Shown: positions 16,054 through 24,094 of the stretch, piece after piece
Layout: each line of letters begins with the position of its first letter
Position numbering within the stretch: position 1 is the first letter of the stretch
Assembly: GCA_020847985.1 (NCBI GenBank)
Contig: JADLBC010000030.1
Coordinates: forward strand, 1 to 33,503
DNA: 33,503 bases
Source: Dehalococcoidia bacterium
GTDB lineage: Bacteria > Chloroflexota > Dehalococcoidia > Tepidiformales > Tepidiformaceae
Direction of reading: 5' to 3'
Notes under the pieces: generated by a model
Databases searched by the model: none
The model's input: only the letters and a program-made list of their open reading frames with translations
What the model was told of the DNA's origin: nothing
Translations under genes and position numbers: made by a program

Positions 16054-16617
16054 CTACCGCGTCGGCGTCGCCGCCGGCGTCGGCGAGGGGCCGATGATGC
16101 CGTCCAGCGTGTGCGCGCCGCCCAAGAACGCATCGATGGCGTGGTCGAAGGTGGTCGGCAGGATGGCCAGCACCGCCGGCGCCGCGTCGAGCAGCCCCTG
16201 CGCCACCGTGGATGCATCGATGTCCTCGCGGAGGTCCGGCTTGGGGAATGCCACCAGCGCGATCAGGATCGCCTGGCACAGCAGCACACCCTTGAGGAAC
16301 CCGAACACCGCACCCGCAGCCTGGTCGGCCAGGCCAAGGTTGAGCGCCGCGACCACGCTTCGTAGCAGCGTCGCAATCACCTGCCCGCCGATCACCACGC
16401 CAAGAAAGATGGCCAGGAACGCGACCAGGTTCGCCAGCGGCACGCTGTCCACGATCGGATGGATTTTCGGGAACATGTCGTCGTAGAAGATGCCCGCCAT
16501 CGGGATCGCCAGGATCACCGACCCCAGCGACACGAGTTCGCGAATGACGCCGTTACGCCAGGCCCGCCAGGTGAGCAGCGCGATCACCCCGAGCAGCACG
16601 AACGACACCCAGTTCAT
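16054..16617 (-). CDS. CvpA family membrane protein
   Basis: The 187-residue protein has four membrane segments and the CvpA pattern. MNWVSFVLLGVIALLTWRAW is helix 1, read as NWVSFVLLGVIALLTWR. NGVIRELVSLGSVILA follows, then VAFLAIFLGVVIGGQVIA, and AAGAVFGFLKGVLL is the family signature near the third and fourth helices. CvpA was first seen as needed for colicin V production and is linked to envelope integrity; its exact role is open. The C-terminal tail is Pro/Thr-rich. ATG 16617 has GGAGG five to six bases upstream; the longer frame is not supported. Confidence 0.85.
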   Translation of the reverse strand: MNWVSFVLLGVIALLTWRAWRNGVIRELVSLGSVILAIPMAGIFYDDMFPKIHPIVDSVPLANLVAFLAIFLGVVIGGQVIATLLRSVVAALNLGLADQAAGAVFGFLKGVLLCQAILIALVAFPKPDLREDIDASTVAQGLLDAAPAVLAILPTTFDHAIDAFLGGAHTLDGIIGPSPTPAATPTR

Positions 16618-16709
16618 GCGGGCCTCCGCGCACCCCCACGCCATGTGCGCTTCCGCGAACCTTCGGGCACGCCGCGCTTAGGTGCCACGCCCCTTGCCCC
16701 GCGCGGTGC

Positions 16710-16715
16710 TACCAT
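16710..16715 (+). promoter_or_regulatory. -10-like box of a leaderless promoter (Trm112-like gene)
   Basis: TACCAT is followed by six bases (CCCCTC) and ATG 16722. No Shine-Dalgarno sequence is present. Confidence 0.55.
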
Positions 16716-16721
16716 CCCCTC

Positions 16722-16907
16722 ATGCGACACGACCTGATGGACATCCTCGTCTGCCCTCTGTGCAAGGCGAAGCTCGAACTCGCCGTGACGAAGGAAGAAG
16801 CCGGCGAAGTGGTCGAAGGCACGCTCACCTGCACCGCCTGCAACGAACGCTATCCCATCGAGGATGGCATCCCAAACCTGCTCCCGCCGGACCTGCGCGA
16901 CGCATGA
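16722..16907 (+). CDS. Trm112-like zinc-binding protein
   Basis: A 61-residue Trm112/UPF0434-type protein. Two CxxC pairs, CPLC (residues 11-14) and CTAC (37-40), can bind one zinc. The tail YPIEDGIPNLLPPD is the family signature. In eukaryotes and archaea Trm112 activates methyltransferases; in bacteria the partner is mostly unknown. The stop overlaps the next ATG (ATGA), so the His-rich membrane protein is co-translated. The start follows a TACCAT box with six-base spacing. An internal ATG at 16737 is a less likely start. Confidence 0.85.
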   Translation: MRHDLMDILVCPLCKAKLELAVTKEEAGEVVEGTLTCTACNERYPIEDGIPNLLPPDLRDA

Positions 16908-17227
16908 CACGCCTCGCCCACGCGCACGATGACGATCACGGCCACGGACATGGTCACGGCGAGGACGGCGACATCCCCGAGTGGCCGCATAAGCCCGCAC
17001 CGCCCGAGCCGAAGCGCATACTCCCCGAAGGCCCGCTGCTCCTACGTGGGCTGGGGCTTGCCGCGCTCGCGGTCGTGCTCGGCTTCACCGGCATGCGCAC
17101 CCTGCGCGCGTCCTGGCTGCTGAGCCCCGTCGCGGCCGCGCTCGGCGCCGGCGGACTGCTCGCGGCCTGGGCCGCCGCCATCGAGCTCACCGGCGGCGAA
17201 AAATTCGACGACCACAAATGGGTGTAG
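16904..17227 (+). CDS. His-rich small membrane protein of unknown function
   Basis: The 107-residue protein starts with a histidine-rich stretch (His6, 8, 12, 14, 16, 18, mixed with Asp and Gly) that could bind zinc, nickel or copper. A proline-rich spacer follows. Two membrane segments lie at about residues 44-63 and 74-93, and a short charged tail follows. No known transporter motif is visible. It overlaps the Trm112-like gene by four bases (ATGA), which suggests joint expression with that zinc protein. An upstream in-frame extension exists only as open frame through the Trm112-like gene. A structured repeat follows three bases after the stop. Confidence 0.7.
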   Translation: MTRLAHAHDDDHGHGHGHGEDGDIPEWPHKPAPPEPKRILPEGPLLLRGLGLAALAVVLGFTGMRTLRASWLLSPVAAALGAGGLLAAWAAAIELTGGEKFDDHKWV

Positions 17228-17229
17228 GG

Positions 17230-17346
17230 AGCTGTTAGCTATTGGCTGCTAGCTATTAGTGGGCAACCCCGGCGCGACCATCGATGGCCCCCCGGGATTC
17301 ACGCGGCTGGTCACGGCTAACAGCTAACGGCGAATAGCTATCAGCT
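17230..17346. repeat. Intergenic inverted repeat with AGCTATTAGC-type arms
   Basis: The left arm 17230-17259 consists of short runs of the type AGCTGTTAGCTATT. The right arm 17317-17346 is its reverse complement at about 25 of 30 positions. A ~57-base loop separates them. It lies between convergent genes and its right arm overlaps the last bases of the lipase-like gene. It could act as a two-way terminator or be a copy of a dispersed intergenic element. AT content is clearly higher than in the flanks. Confidence 0.75.
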
Positions 17347-18150
17347 CGTCCTGGCGTTTAGCCAGGCCACTACATCGCCAACTACCTGGTCCCGTTCCGG
17401 CTCGTTCAGGACTTCGTGGTAGAGGCCGGGGTAGAGCTTCAGCGTCTTGTCGGTCGAAGCCGCCCGCTCGTGCAGGATTTCGCTGCCCTTCGCGGCCACC
17501 AGCAGGTCCTCGGTGCCGTGGATGAGCAGCAGCGGGTAGGCGAAGGTATCCATTTCGCGCTGGACCATCTCGTACGCCGGCTTCGAAACCGCCGCCATAT
17601 TTGCCGGGCGCGGCCCGCGGTACACCAGCGGGTCCTTCTCGTACGCCTCCACCACCGCCGGGTCGCGCGAGATGGTGTACGCCGGGAGCGGCTGCGGCGC
17701 GGCCGGGGGCGTCCCCTCCGGCGGCGGCGCGGGCCGCGGCCCTAGCATCCCCGCCCCGCTCAGGATCACGCCATCGAGCGCCGGCTTCCGCGACAGCACA
17801 TACGCCGTCGAGACACCCCCGCCCATGCTGTGCCCCAGCAAGAACACCTTCTTGCCCGGGTTGCGGCCGCGAACGCGCTCGACGAACGCTGCCAGGTCCC
17901 CGATCCACTCCTCGTAATCCGAGACCGTGACGCGCTCGCCCGATGATCGCCCGTGCCCGCGCAAATCCAGTGCCTCGACCGCGAAGCCGGCTGCGTTCAG
18001 ATCGGCGGCGACCTGCGCATAGCGCCCCCCATGCTCCGCATACCCATGGCAGATCGCGACCACCGCGCGCGGTTCGCCATCGGGCCGCCACCATTGCTCG
18101 AAGATGGCCGCGCCACCGTTCTCGAACGTTCCCTCGCCATGCTCGCTCAT
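17341..18150 (-). CDS. Alpha/beta hydrolase, monoacylglycerol lipase-like
   Basis: A 269-residue lipase-fold protein with the serine-aminopeptidase S33/monoacylglycerol lipase pattern. ICHGYAEHGGRY supplies the oxyanion HG. DLRGHGRSSG and GHSMGGG (nucleophile Ser108) follow. LLLIHGTEDLLV gives the acid Asp, and LYHEVLNEPERD gives the catalytic His. It probably cleaves monoacylglycerols or lysolipids. ATG 18150 has GGAGG upstream; the frame extends to 18351 but with composition unlike the family. It is the gene downstream of the crotonase at 18227 on the same strand (76 bases apart) and could share its transcript. Confidence 0.88.
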   Translation of the reverse strand: MSEHGEGTFENGGAAIFEQWWRPDGEPRAVVAICHGYAEHGGRYAQVAADLNAAGFAVEALDLRGHGRSSGERVTVSDYEEWIGDLAAFVERVRGRNPGKKVFLLGHSMGGGVSTAYVLSRKPALDGVILSGAGMLGPRPAPPPEGTPPAAPQPLPAYTISRDPAVVEAYEKDPLVYRGPRPANMAAVSKPAYEMVQREMDTFAYPLLLIHGTEDLLVAAKGSEILHERAASTDKTLKLYPGLYHEVLNEPERDQVVGDVVAWLNARTS

Positions 18151-18226
18151 CGCACTCACCCTCCAGTCATAGGTCGCCCGGCCAGTATGCCGCCTTTGGC
18201 GCGCGCCGTAGGCGCCCCGTCGCGCG

Positions 18227-19099
18227 CTACCGCGGCCGCTCGCCGTAATCCCCAAACGGCGCGTCCCGCCGCGAAATGGTCTGCCGGAAGCCGATCTCCC
18301 GGAAGCTCTCCTGCCAGCGCAGCGCTTCCTCCGTGTGCCGCGTGATGCCATCGAACAGCGTGCCGAAGAGCTGCGTCGTGCGCAGGCCCATGTTTTCGAA
18401 CGCCTGGTTGATGAGCAGCTTGTTCAGCGCCAACTGGTTCCCCGGGATCGCCGCGAAGCGCCGCGCGTACGCCTCCGTCTCCTCCTGCAGCCGTTCCAGC
18501 GGGAAGACCTTCGATACCAGCCCGATGCGCAGCGCCGTGGCCGCATCGACCTGGTCGCCCGAGAGCAGGAACTGCTTCGCGTGCTCCAGCCCCAGGCGGT
18601 ACACCCACATCATCGTCGTCGGCGTCCCATACACGCGTGACGGCGGATACCCGATGATCGCGTCCTCGGCCATGAAAATCAGGTCCGCGCACAACAGCAG
18701 GTCCGTGCCCCCGCCGAGCGCATACCCGTGCATCTGCGCGATGACCGGTTTCGGGCACTCCCACAACTTCATGAACCGCTGCATGTTGTGGCCCATGAAC
18801 GAAAGGTCCCGCACCGGGTCCCACGCGCCCGGCCGTTGCGGAGGCGAAGCCGCATCGTACCGCCGCGGCGCTGGCCACCGTCCGTCGCCCGGGTTCAGGT
18901 CGTATCCGGCCGTGAAGGTGCGGCCCGCCCCCCGCAGGATCACCGCCGCGACCGCGGCCGATGCCGTCGCCCGGTCGATCCCGTCCGCGATCCCCTGGAT
19001 CACGTCGTTGTTCAGCGTGTTCATCTTTTCGGGGCGGTTCAGCGTGATGATCGCCAGCCCGTCGCGTTCTTCGTACAGCACCACCGGCGCGTCGGCCAC
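18227..19099 (-). CDS. Enoyl-CoA hydratase/isomerase family protein (atypical crotonase)
   Basis: A 290-residue crotonase-fold protein. ITLNRPEKMNTL, LRGAGRTFTAGYDL and HGYALGGGTDLLLCADL mark the CoA pocket and oxyanion hole. Both catalytic glutamate positions are altered: Asp133 replaces Glu144 (GGTD) and Pro153 replaces Glu164 (GYPPSRV). Ordinary hydratase activity is therefore unlikely. A long insert rich in Pro/Arg follows the first pocket (residues ~70-95). I chose GTG 19099, which has GGAG six bases upstream. ATG 19156 in the same frame would add 19 non-conserved residues. TAGATT lies at 19128-19133 upstream. Confidence 0.82.
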   Translation of the reverse strand: MADAPVVLYEERDGLAIITLNRPEKMNTLNNDVIQGIADGIDRATASAAVAAVILRGAGRTFTAGYDLNPGDGRWPAPRRYDAASPPQRPGAWDPVRDLSFMGHNMQRFMKLWECPKPVIAQMHGYALGGGTDLLLCADLIFMAEDAIIGYPPSRVYGTPTTMMWVYRLGLEHAKQFLLSGDQVDAATALRIGLVSKVFPLERLQEETEAYARRFAAIPGNQLALNKLLINQAFENMGLRTTQLFGTLFDGITRHTEEALRWQESFREIGFRQTISRRDAPFGDYGERPR

Positions 19100-19127
19100 G
19101 TCGTTCTCCAGTCGGTTCTCGCCGCGA

Positions 19128-19133
19128 AATCTA
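19128..19133 (-). promoter_or_regulatory. Candidate -10 box (TAGATT) for the atypical crotonase
   Basis: TAGATT on the minus strand is followed by a ~28-base leader with GGAG and GTG 19099. If ATG 19156 were the start this box would lie inside the gene, so it also supports the shorter start. Confidence 0.4.
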
Positions 19134-19292
19134 CTCCCCCGGCCGTCTCCGTCCATCGCCTGCCGCTGCGGTGCTCGCCGTCGCCACGCCTCATCAACGT
19201 TATGGCTACGAAAGTTTTTGAGTTGCCCTGCCGACAATCCCATCGGAGGCAGCGCATACCCGGCGCGCAGACCGCCCCCTCGAGGACCCGGC

Positions 19293-19694
19293 GTGCAACT
19301 CGAACGACGCCAGTTCCGCCGCTATCCGCTCTGGTCGCCTGCTCGCCTCGAGTGGGAGGCCGGGCAGGTTGGCGTGCTCGTCGGCGATATCTCGGCCGGC
19401 GGCGCCCTCCTCTATTTCGATGGCAGCGGCTTCACCCTCGACCACGGTCTGCTCGAACTCTCCCTCGCCGACGACCGCCTCCGCCTCCCGTTCACCGTCG
19501 TCCGCATCGGCGAAGCCTGGGGCCGCCCGCTGGTGCAGGTGCAGTTCGAAGCCTCCGTGCGCGACCTCCCCGGCCTGCAGAGCCTCCTCGGCCGCCTGCA
19601 CGACCTCTACACCAGCCACGACCACGACCTCGCGGTCCGCCCGAACGACTCGCCCCACGCGCTGCTCCCCGTCGTGCGCGAGCGCGCCAGCTAG
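19293..19694 (+). CDS. PilZ domain protein (c-di-GMP receptor candidate)
   Basis: The 133 residues form one PilZ domain. The opening ERRQFRRYP holds the RxxxR arginine motif near residues 5-10. VGDISAGGALL holds the (D/N)xSxxG motif. Together these bind cyclic di-GMP in PilZ proteins. The strands then follow the usual beta-barrel order, with a helical tail. The start GTG 19293 has GAGGA six bases upstream; the long open frame before it is antisense to the crotonase. No diguanylate cyclase or phosphodiesterase is in the window. The next gene is convergent and starts its stop codon nine bases away. Confidence 0.85.
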   Translation: MQLERRQFRRYPLWSPARLEWEAGQVGVLVGDISAGGALLYFDGSGFTLDHGLLELSLADDRLRLPFTVVRIGEAWGRPLVQVQFEASVRDLPGLQSLLGRLHDLYTSHDHDLAVRPNDSPHALLPVVRERAS

Positions 19695-19703
19695 CGTTCC
19701 GCC

Positions 19704-20522
19704 CTACAGGAACGTCTTCAGCGCATCCCGCAGCCGCGCCGGCGCATCCAGCGGGATCGAATGCCCCGACCCCGGGATTTCGATCAGCCGCGCACCGGGC
19801 AACGACTCCACCATGCGCTGCGCCGTCTCCGCCGCGAGGATGTCGCTCTCGCCGCCCCGGACCACGAGCACCGGCGCCGCGATCCGCTTCCATGCCGCCC
19901 AGTTCTCCTCCGGCGCCGGCCGCACCCGTGGCGTTCCCGAGCGCAGCGCCTTGTCGTAGCGATACGTCCACTTCCCGTCGCCCGTGCGCATGAGGTTGTG
20001 GCGCGCGCGATGCCGGACCTCGAACTCGTCGGCGCGGGGATTCGCCGCCCGGCTCGCGGCGATCGCCGCTTCGGGCGAATCGAAGAGGTCGTTCGCCTGC
20101 ACTCCCGTGCTGATGCGCTGGCTCCCCGTGGACATTGTCTCCGGGCCCATATCCAGGATGATGAGCCGCCTCAGGCCCGCGGGCTGCCCCGCCGCATAGT
20201 GGTACGCGTTCGAACCGCCCATCGAAAGCCCCAGCAGGTCGAACGACGTGAGCCCCAGCGCGGCCACGAACGCCGCCACATCGCTCACCATCGCGCCCGT
20301 CGAGTAATCGTCGGCCCACGCACTCTCGCCGTGCCCCCGCTGGTCGAGTGCCAGCACCCGGTACGAGCCCGCGAAGGCTTCGGCCAGGCTATCCCACGAC
20401 CGCGCATGCCCCGTGAAGCCGTGCAACAGGATGAGCGGCGGCGCGCTCAGATCGCCCCACTCCCGGTAGTGGAACCGCAGCCCGTTGAGCATGACGTACT
20501 CGTCGCGAACCCCGTGACCCAT
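19704..20522 (-). CDS. Alpha/beta hydrolase fold protein
   Basis: A 272-residue alpha/beta hydrolase. LILLHGFTGHARSWD provides the oxyanion HG. LDQRGHGES follows, then GLSMGGSNAY with nucleophile Ser100. VRGGESDIL holds the likely acid and GSGHSIPLD the catalytic His. The cap region is ordinary for esterases or C-C hydrolases. The substrate cannot be read from the sequence. ATG 20522 has AAGGAG upstream, and TACAGT at 20555-20560 is a probable -10. It is alone on its strand and divergent from the Thr-Pro protein. Confidence 0.86.
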   Translation of the reverse strand: MGHGVRDEYVMLNGLRFHYREWGDLSAPPLILLHGFTGHARSWDSLAEAFAGSYRVLALDQRGHGESAWADDYSTGAMVSDVAAFVAALGLTSFDLLGLSMGGSNAYHYAAGQPAGLRRLIILDMGPETMSTGSQRISTGVQANDLFDSPEAAIAASRAANPRADEFEVRHRARHNLMRTGDGKWTYRYDKALRSGTPRVRPAPEENWAAWKRIAAPVLVVRGGESDILAAETAQRMVESLPGARLIEIPGSGHSIPLDAPARLRDALKTFL

Positions 20523-20554
20523 CGCCTGGACTCCTTCTGGCTGAATCGCCGCTC

Positions 20555-20560
20555 ACTGTA
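20555..20560 (-). promoter_or_regulatory. -10 box (TACAGT) for the alpha/beta hydrolase
   Basis: TACAGT on the minus strand precedes a ~32-base leader with AAGGAG (20531-20536 on the plus strand as CTCCTT) and ATG 20522. Confidence 0.45.
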
Positions 20561-20652
20561 CGCGCGCCGCGATGGTCGTGCATTCACTGGTTGTTCGTGA
20601 CATTTCTGTGGCGCGGGCCGCACTTTTCACTGCCGTGCGGGCGCGCCGCCCC

Positions 20653-20658
20653 TACACT
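20653..20658 (+). promoter_or_regulatory. -10-like box of a leaderless promoter (Thr/Pro-rich protein)
   Basis: TACACT is followed by six bases (GGCACC) and GTG 20665. CTGCCG at 20630-20635 would be the -35, with 17-base spacing. Confidence 0.5.
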
Positions 20659-20664
20659 GGCACC

Positions 20665-21774
20665 GTGGACGACGACCCGGAGCAGCCCCCCGCCGGCGAC
20701 GGCCCCCAGCCACCTCCCGCCGCGGGAGATGGCTCCGCGCCGGTCCCCGGGGCACCGGCATACCCGCCCCCACTGACGTGGGAGGGGGCCTACACCGAAC
20801 TCGCTGTCGTGCACCCCGAGCACGGCACGCGCCGCTTCCCATGGCTCCTGGTGGTCGCCGGCGGGCTCGGCATCGCGGGCATCGCCGCGGGGGCCGTGCT
20901 GGCCGTCGCTGCCATCGGCTCCGGCGGCGACGCCGATGCCCGCCTCGCCTCTGGCCGCACCCCCGAGGCGACGAACACCCCCCGCGCCCAGGCGCCCATC
21001 GCGACCCGCACGCCCGCGCCCACGCGCACGCCCGTCCCAACGAAGACGCCCGTCCCGACCAAGACGCCCGTCCCGACCAAGACGCCCACACCCACCCGCA
21101 CACCCACCGCGACGCGCACGCCGTCCCCGACGCGCACCCCCACCCGGACGCCGGAACCCACGCGCACGACCGCGCCCACCGACGTCGCGGCCCCGGCGCC
21201 CTCGGCCACACCCGTCCCGGCGACGGCCACGCCCACCATCGAGGCGCCCACGCCGACACCTGTGCCGCCGACCCCGGTGCCGCAGCCGCCCACGCCCATT
21301 CCCCCCACGCCCATCCCACCGACACCCGTGCCGCCGACACCGGTGCCAGCGGCCGTGCTCGCGCAGACCGTCTTCAACCTCCCGGGCGAGGGTGTGCCGA
21401 ACGCGGGCGGATTCGTGGGGCCGTTCTGTTGCGGCGGCGCGACAGCGGTTATTCGCGACACCAACGGCGCCGTCGCCGGCTATGTGCACTTCTTCTCCTG
21501 GTCCGGCCTCGCCTTCGATACCGTCCGCGGCGACGGCCGCTCCGACGTCATCTACTCCGACATCCGCGTCAACGTGAACGATGTCGCCACGGGGGCGATT
21601 TCGTCCGTCACGATCACCGCCGCACAGGCGGCCGCGGGCGCGAGCCGCACCGTGAGCGCCGGGCGCATGACGTTCACCATCTCCATCACGGGCGTCGAAG
21701 CGACGGAGTTCCAGGGCGCCACCTACGTCTACGGCAGCACCCTCCGCGCCCGGCTTACGGTGTCGCGAAACTAG
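20665..21774 (+). CDS. Membrane-anchored Thr/Pro-rich surface protein
   Basis: A 369-residue protein of unknown function. A Pro/Gly-rich cytoplasmic start is followed by one membrane segment (about residues 58-84). A long Thr/Pro linker of TPVPTKTP and TPTPTRTP type then runs from ~100 to 229. Its DNA holds 18-bp direct repeats near 21028-21085 and 15-bp ones near 21290-21345. The last ~140 residues (from LAQTVFNLPGEG) are beta-rich with a FCCGGATA motif and no recognised fold. Such linkers are typical of surface-exposed proteins that span a cell wall. GTG 20665 is chosen because TACACT stands six bases before it. The stop overlaps the histidine-kinase stop by four bases. Confidence 0.75.
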   Translation: MDDDPEQPPAGDGPQPPPAAGDGSAPVPGAPAYPPPLTWEGAYTELAVVHPEHGTRRFPWLLVVAGGLGIAGIAAGAVLAVAAIGSGGDADARLASGRTPEATNTPRAQAPIATRTPAPTRTPVPTKTPVPTKTPVPTKTPTPTRTPTATRTPSPTRTPTRTPEPTRTTAPTDVAAPAPSATPVPATATPTIEAPTPTPVPPTPVPQPPTPIPPTPIPPTPVPPTPVPAAVLAQTVFNLPGEGVPNAGGFVGPFCCGGATAVIRDTNGAVAGYVHFFSWSGLAFDTVRGDGRSDVIYSDIRVNVNDVATGAISSVTITAAQAAAGASRTVSAGRMTFTISITGVEATEFQGATYVYGSTLRARLTVSRN

Positions 21775-23876
21775 CCCTCGCCGCCTCCCGGCTCCAGGAG
21801 CGGAATGCCGACATCGAAACGCGCGCCCTGCCCCGGCTCCGATGCGACCGTGATCGCGCCGCCGTGCTGCTGCGCGATGCCGTAGGCGATGGCCAGCCCG
21901 AGGCCCGTGCCCGCCCCCGGCGCTTTCGTCGTGAAGAACGGCTCGAAGATGCGCAGCTGCGTTCCCGCGTCCATGCCCGGCCCGTCGTCGGTCACGCGAA
22001 TCACCCCGCGCCCGCCGTCCGCGCGCAGGCTCACCGTCACCAGCCCATTGCCCGCCATCGCGTCGCGCGCGTTGAGCACGAGATTCAACAGCACCTGCTC
22101 CAGCTGCCCGCGGTCGCCTTCCACCATCACCGGCTTCCCGGGGAGTTCCATCCGTGTCCGCAACGAGGGCGGGAGCGATGGCCCCGCGAGCCGCAGCGTG
22201 TCGCTCACGACATCCCGCAGGTCGACTGGCGCGAAGGTCGCGAACCCGCCGCGCGCGAAGGTCAGCAGGCGCGCGCTGATCTCCGCGCCCCGCCGCGCCG
22301 CCTCCTCGATGAGGCTCACGCTTTCGGCCGCGGGGTGGCCCTTCCCCGTCTCGAGGCGCACCAGCATGCAACTCCCCATGATCGTCGTCAGCAGGTTGTT
22401 GAAATCGTGCGCGACACCGCCCGCGAGCGCGCCCAGGCCCTCCATCTTCTGCGACTGGATCAGCGCCTGCTGCGTCAGCCGCTGCTGCGTCACATCCGCG
22501 AAGACGGCGACGACGCCCGCGGTGCGCCCGCTCGCCGTCCGGAACGGGCTGTAGCGCCCGGCGTACCAGCCCATCGCACCGCCGGCCGCCGGGAACGGGA
22601 TCTCGGGCGTGGTCACCATCTCACCCGCGAGCGCGCGCCGCAGCCAGCCTTCGTGCGCCGCGGCCGCGCCCGGCTCTTCGAACGGAGCCGCCGCCGTGCC
22701 GGTGACCTCGCTCACGGTTCGCCCGGTGACGCGCTCCATGAACGGGTTGAAGAGCATCACCCGGCCATCCGCGTCGTACACCACCAGCCCCTCGCCGATG
22801 CTTGATACCACGGTCGTGGCGAAGTGCTCCGATTCGCGCAGCGCCGCGAGCAGTTCGCCGAGCTGGCCCGCCTCCTCCCGCAGGTTGCGCGCCATCCGGT
22901 CGTTGTCGCGAATGGTGAGCACCTGCCGCGCGAGCAACAGCCCCAGCGTCGCCACCGATGCCACCGACATGAGCGCGGGCGGCCGGTTCCCCGTCGCCGC
23001 CGTGGCGATGAGCACGCCCACCAGCGGCGTCGCCAGGAGGTATGGCAGCGCCGCCCCGAACATGCTCGTGGGGTTGCTGTCCGCCCGCCATGGCGGTGTC
23101 GCGGGCAACAGCACCGCCAGCCCAAGCCCCCAGTTCACCGCCAGCCAGCCGAGGTCCATCCATTCGCTCAGCGGCTCCGCCTCGGCATGCACGAGCCGCG
23201 CCGCGTAGGCCCCGTCCGTCGCCACGAAGAGGAGCAAACAGCCGCTCAGGGCCGCCGATCGCGGGCTCATCCAGCCACCCGCCCCATAGAACGCGGACGC
23301 CATGATGATGAGCAGCCCGAGGTCCAGCACCGGGTATCCGATCGCCGTCGCGGCCGCGAGATCGCTCGCGCCGTTGTTCCCCAGTTGCGGCACGATCAGG
23401 AACTCCCACGCGAGCGCCGTCGCCACCACCATCGTCACGGCCGCGTCCAGCAGCCAGCGCGCATCCAGGCGCTGCCTTCCACTCACCGCCAGCAGCGGTA
23501 CCGCGCCCAGCGCAAACACGTAGCCCACGTAGTAGAACGGGTCGGCGATGCCCGGGAAGGGTGGCTCGTGCCCCGCGAACGCCAGGTACGCCGAGAACAC
23601 CCAGTCCGCGGCATCCCAGCACAGGATCGTGCCCGCCAGCAGCAGGAGTCCACGCCGTTCGCGTCCCGCCGCGCCTCGCACCGCCCGCGCGAGGATGGCC
23701 AGCGAAACCAGCGCCGGCACGTGGTACGGCAGGATCGTCAGCTCGTCCGAATAGCCCGCCGCGAGCAGCACACCGTACGCGCCGAGAAACACCGCCGCGC
23801 AGCCAAGGAGCAGCAGCGGCAGGCTCGCGTGCGTCGCCCGCCAGCCCGAACCCACGCCGGGAACCTGCGCCGTCAA
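21771..23876 (-). CDS. Membrane sensor histidine kinase with PAS domain
   Basis: A 701-residue two-component sensor. The N-terminal ~320 residues contain eight or more membrane helices of no recognised sensor family. A PAS domain follows at about 350-465 (FATTVVSSIGEGLVVYDADG is its opening, seen as SSIGEGLVVYDADG). The dimerisation domain has the phosphorylated His490 in GVAHDFNNLL. The ATPase domain has the N box NLVLNARDAM, DDGPGMD, FEPFFTTK and GTGLGLAIAYG. No response regulator gene is nearby, so it is an orphan kinase. The start is TTG 23876 with GGAG 10 bases upstream; GTG 23855 is an alternative. It lies opposite the BON gene. Confidence 0.88.
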   Translation of the reverse strand: MTAQVPGVGSGWRATHASLPLLLLGCAAVFLGAYGVLLAAGYSDELTILPYHVPALVSLAILARAVRGAAGRERRGLLLLAGTILCWDAADWVFSAYLAFAGHEPPFPGIADPFYYVGYVFALGAVPLLAVSGRQRLDARWLLDAAVTMVVATALAWEFLIVPQLGNNGASDLAAATAIGYPVLDLGLLIIMASAFYGAGGWMSPRSAALSGCLLLFVATDGAYAARLVHAEAEPLSEWMDLGWLAVNWGLGLAVLLPATPPWRADSNPTSMFGAALPYLLATPLVGVLIATAATGNRPPALMSVASVATLGLLLARQVLTIRDNDRMARNLREEAGQLGELLAALRESEHFATTVVSSIGEGLVVYDADGRVMLFNPFMERVTGRTVSEVTGTAAAPFEEPGAAAAHEGWLRRALAGEMVTTPEIPFPAAGGAMGWYAGRYSPFRTASGRTAGVVAVFADVTQQRLTQQALIQSQKMEGLGALAGGVAHDFNNLLTTIMGSCMLVRLETGKGHPAAESVSLIEEAARRGAEISARLLTFARGGFATFAPVDLRDVVSDTLRLAGPSLPPSLRTRMELPGKPVMVEGDRGQLEQVLLNLVLNARDAMAGNGLVTVSLRADGGRGVIRVTDDGPGMDAGTQLRIFEPFFTTKAPGAGTGLGLAIAYGIAQQHGGAITVASEPGQGARFDVGIPLLEPGGGEG

Positions 23877-24094
23877 CCGGGGGACTCTCCGAATCGCACC
23901 GTCGGCATCTCGCGGCGTACATTACCCGGCGTTTTCTCCTCGAACCATCGTGATTTACCCGCACGGGCGACGAAATGTGACGCGTTCGCGCCTTCCCCTT
24001 CGATCCGGCCCTCATTCGCGCCGTCGCCACCGTGTGACGCCCTCGCAACGCGCTCGGCGGGACCATGGAGCGCAAACACCCCAGGGAGGGTTCC

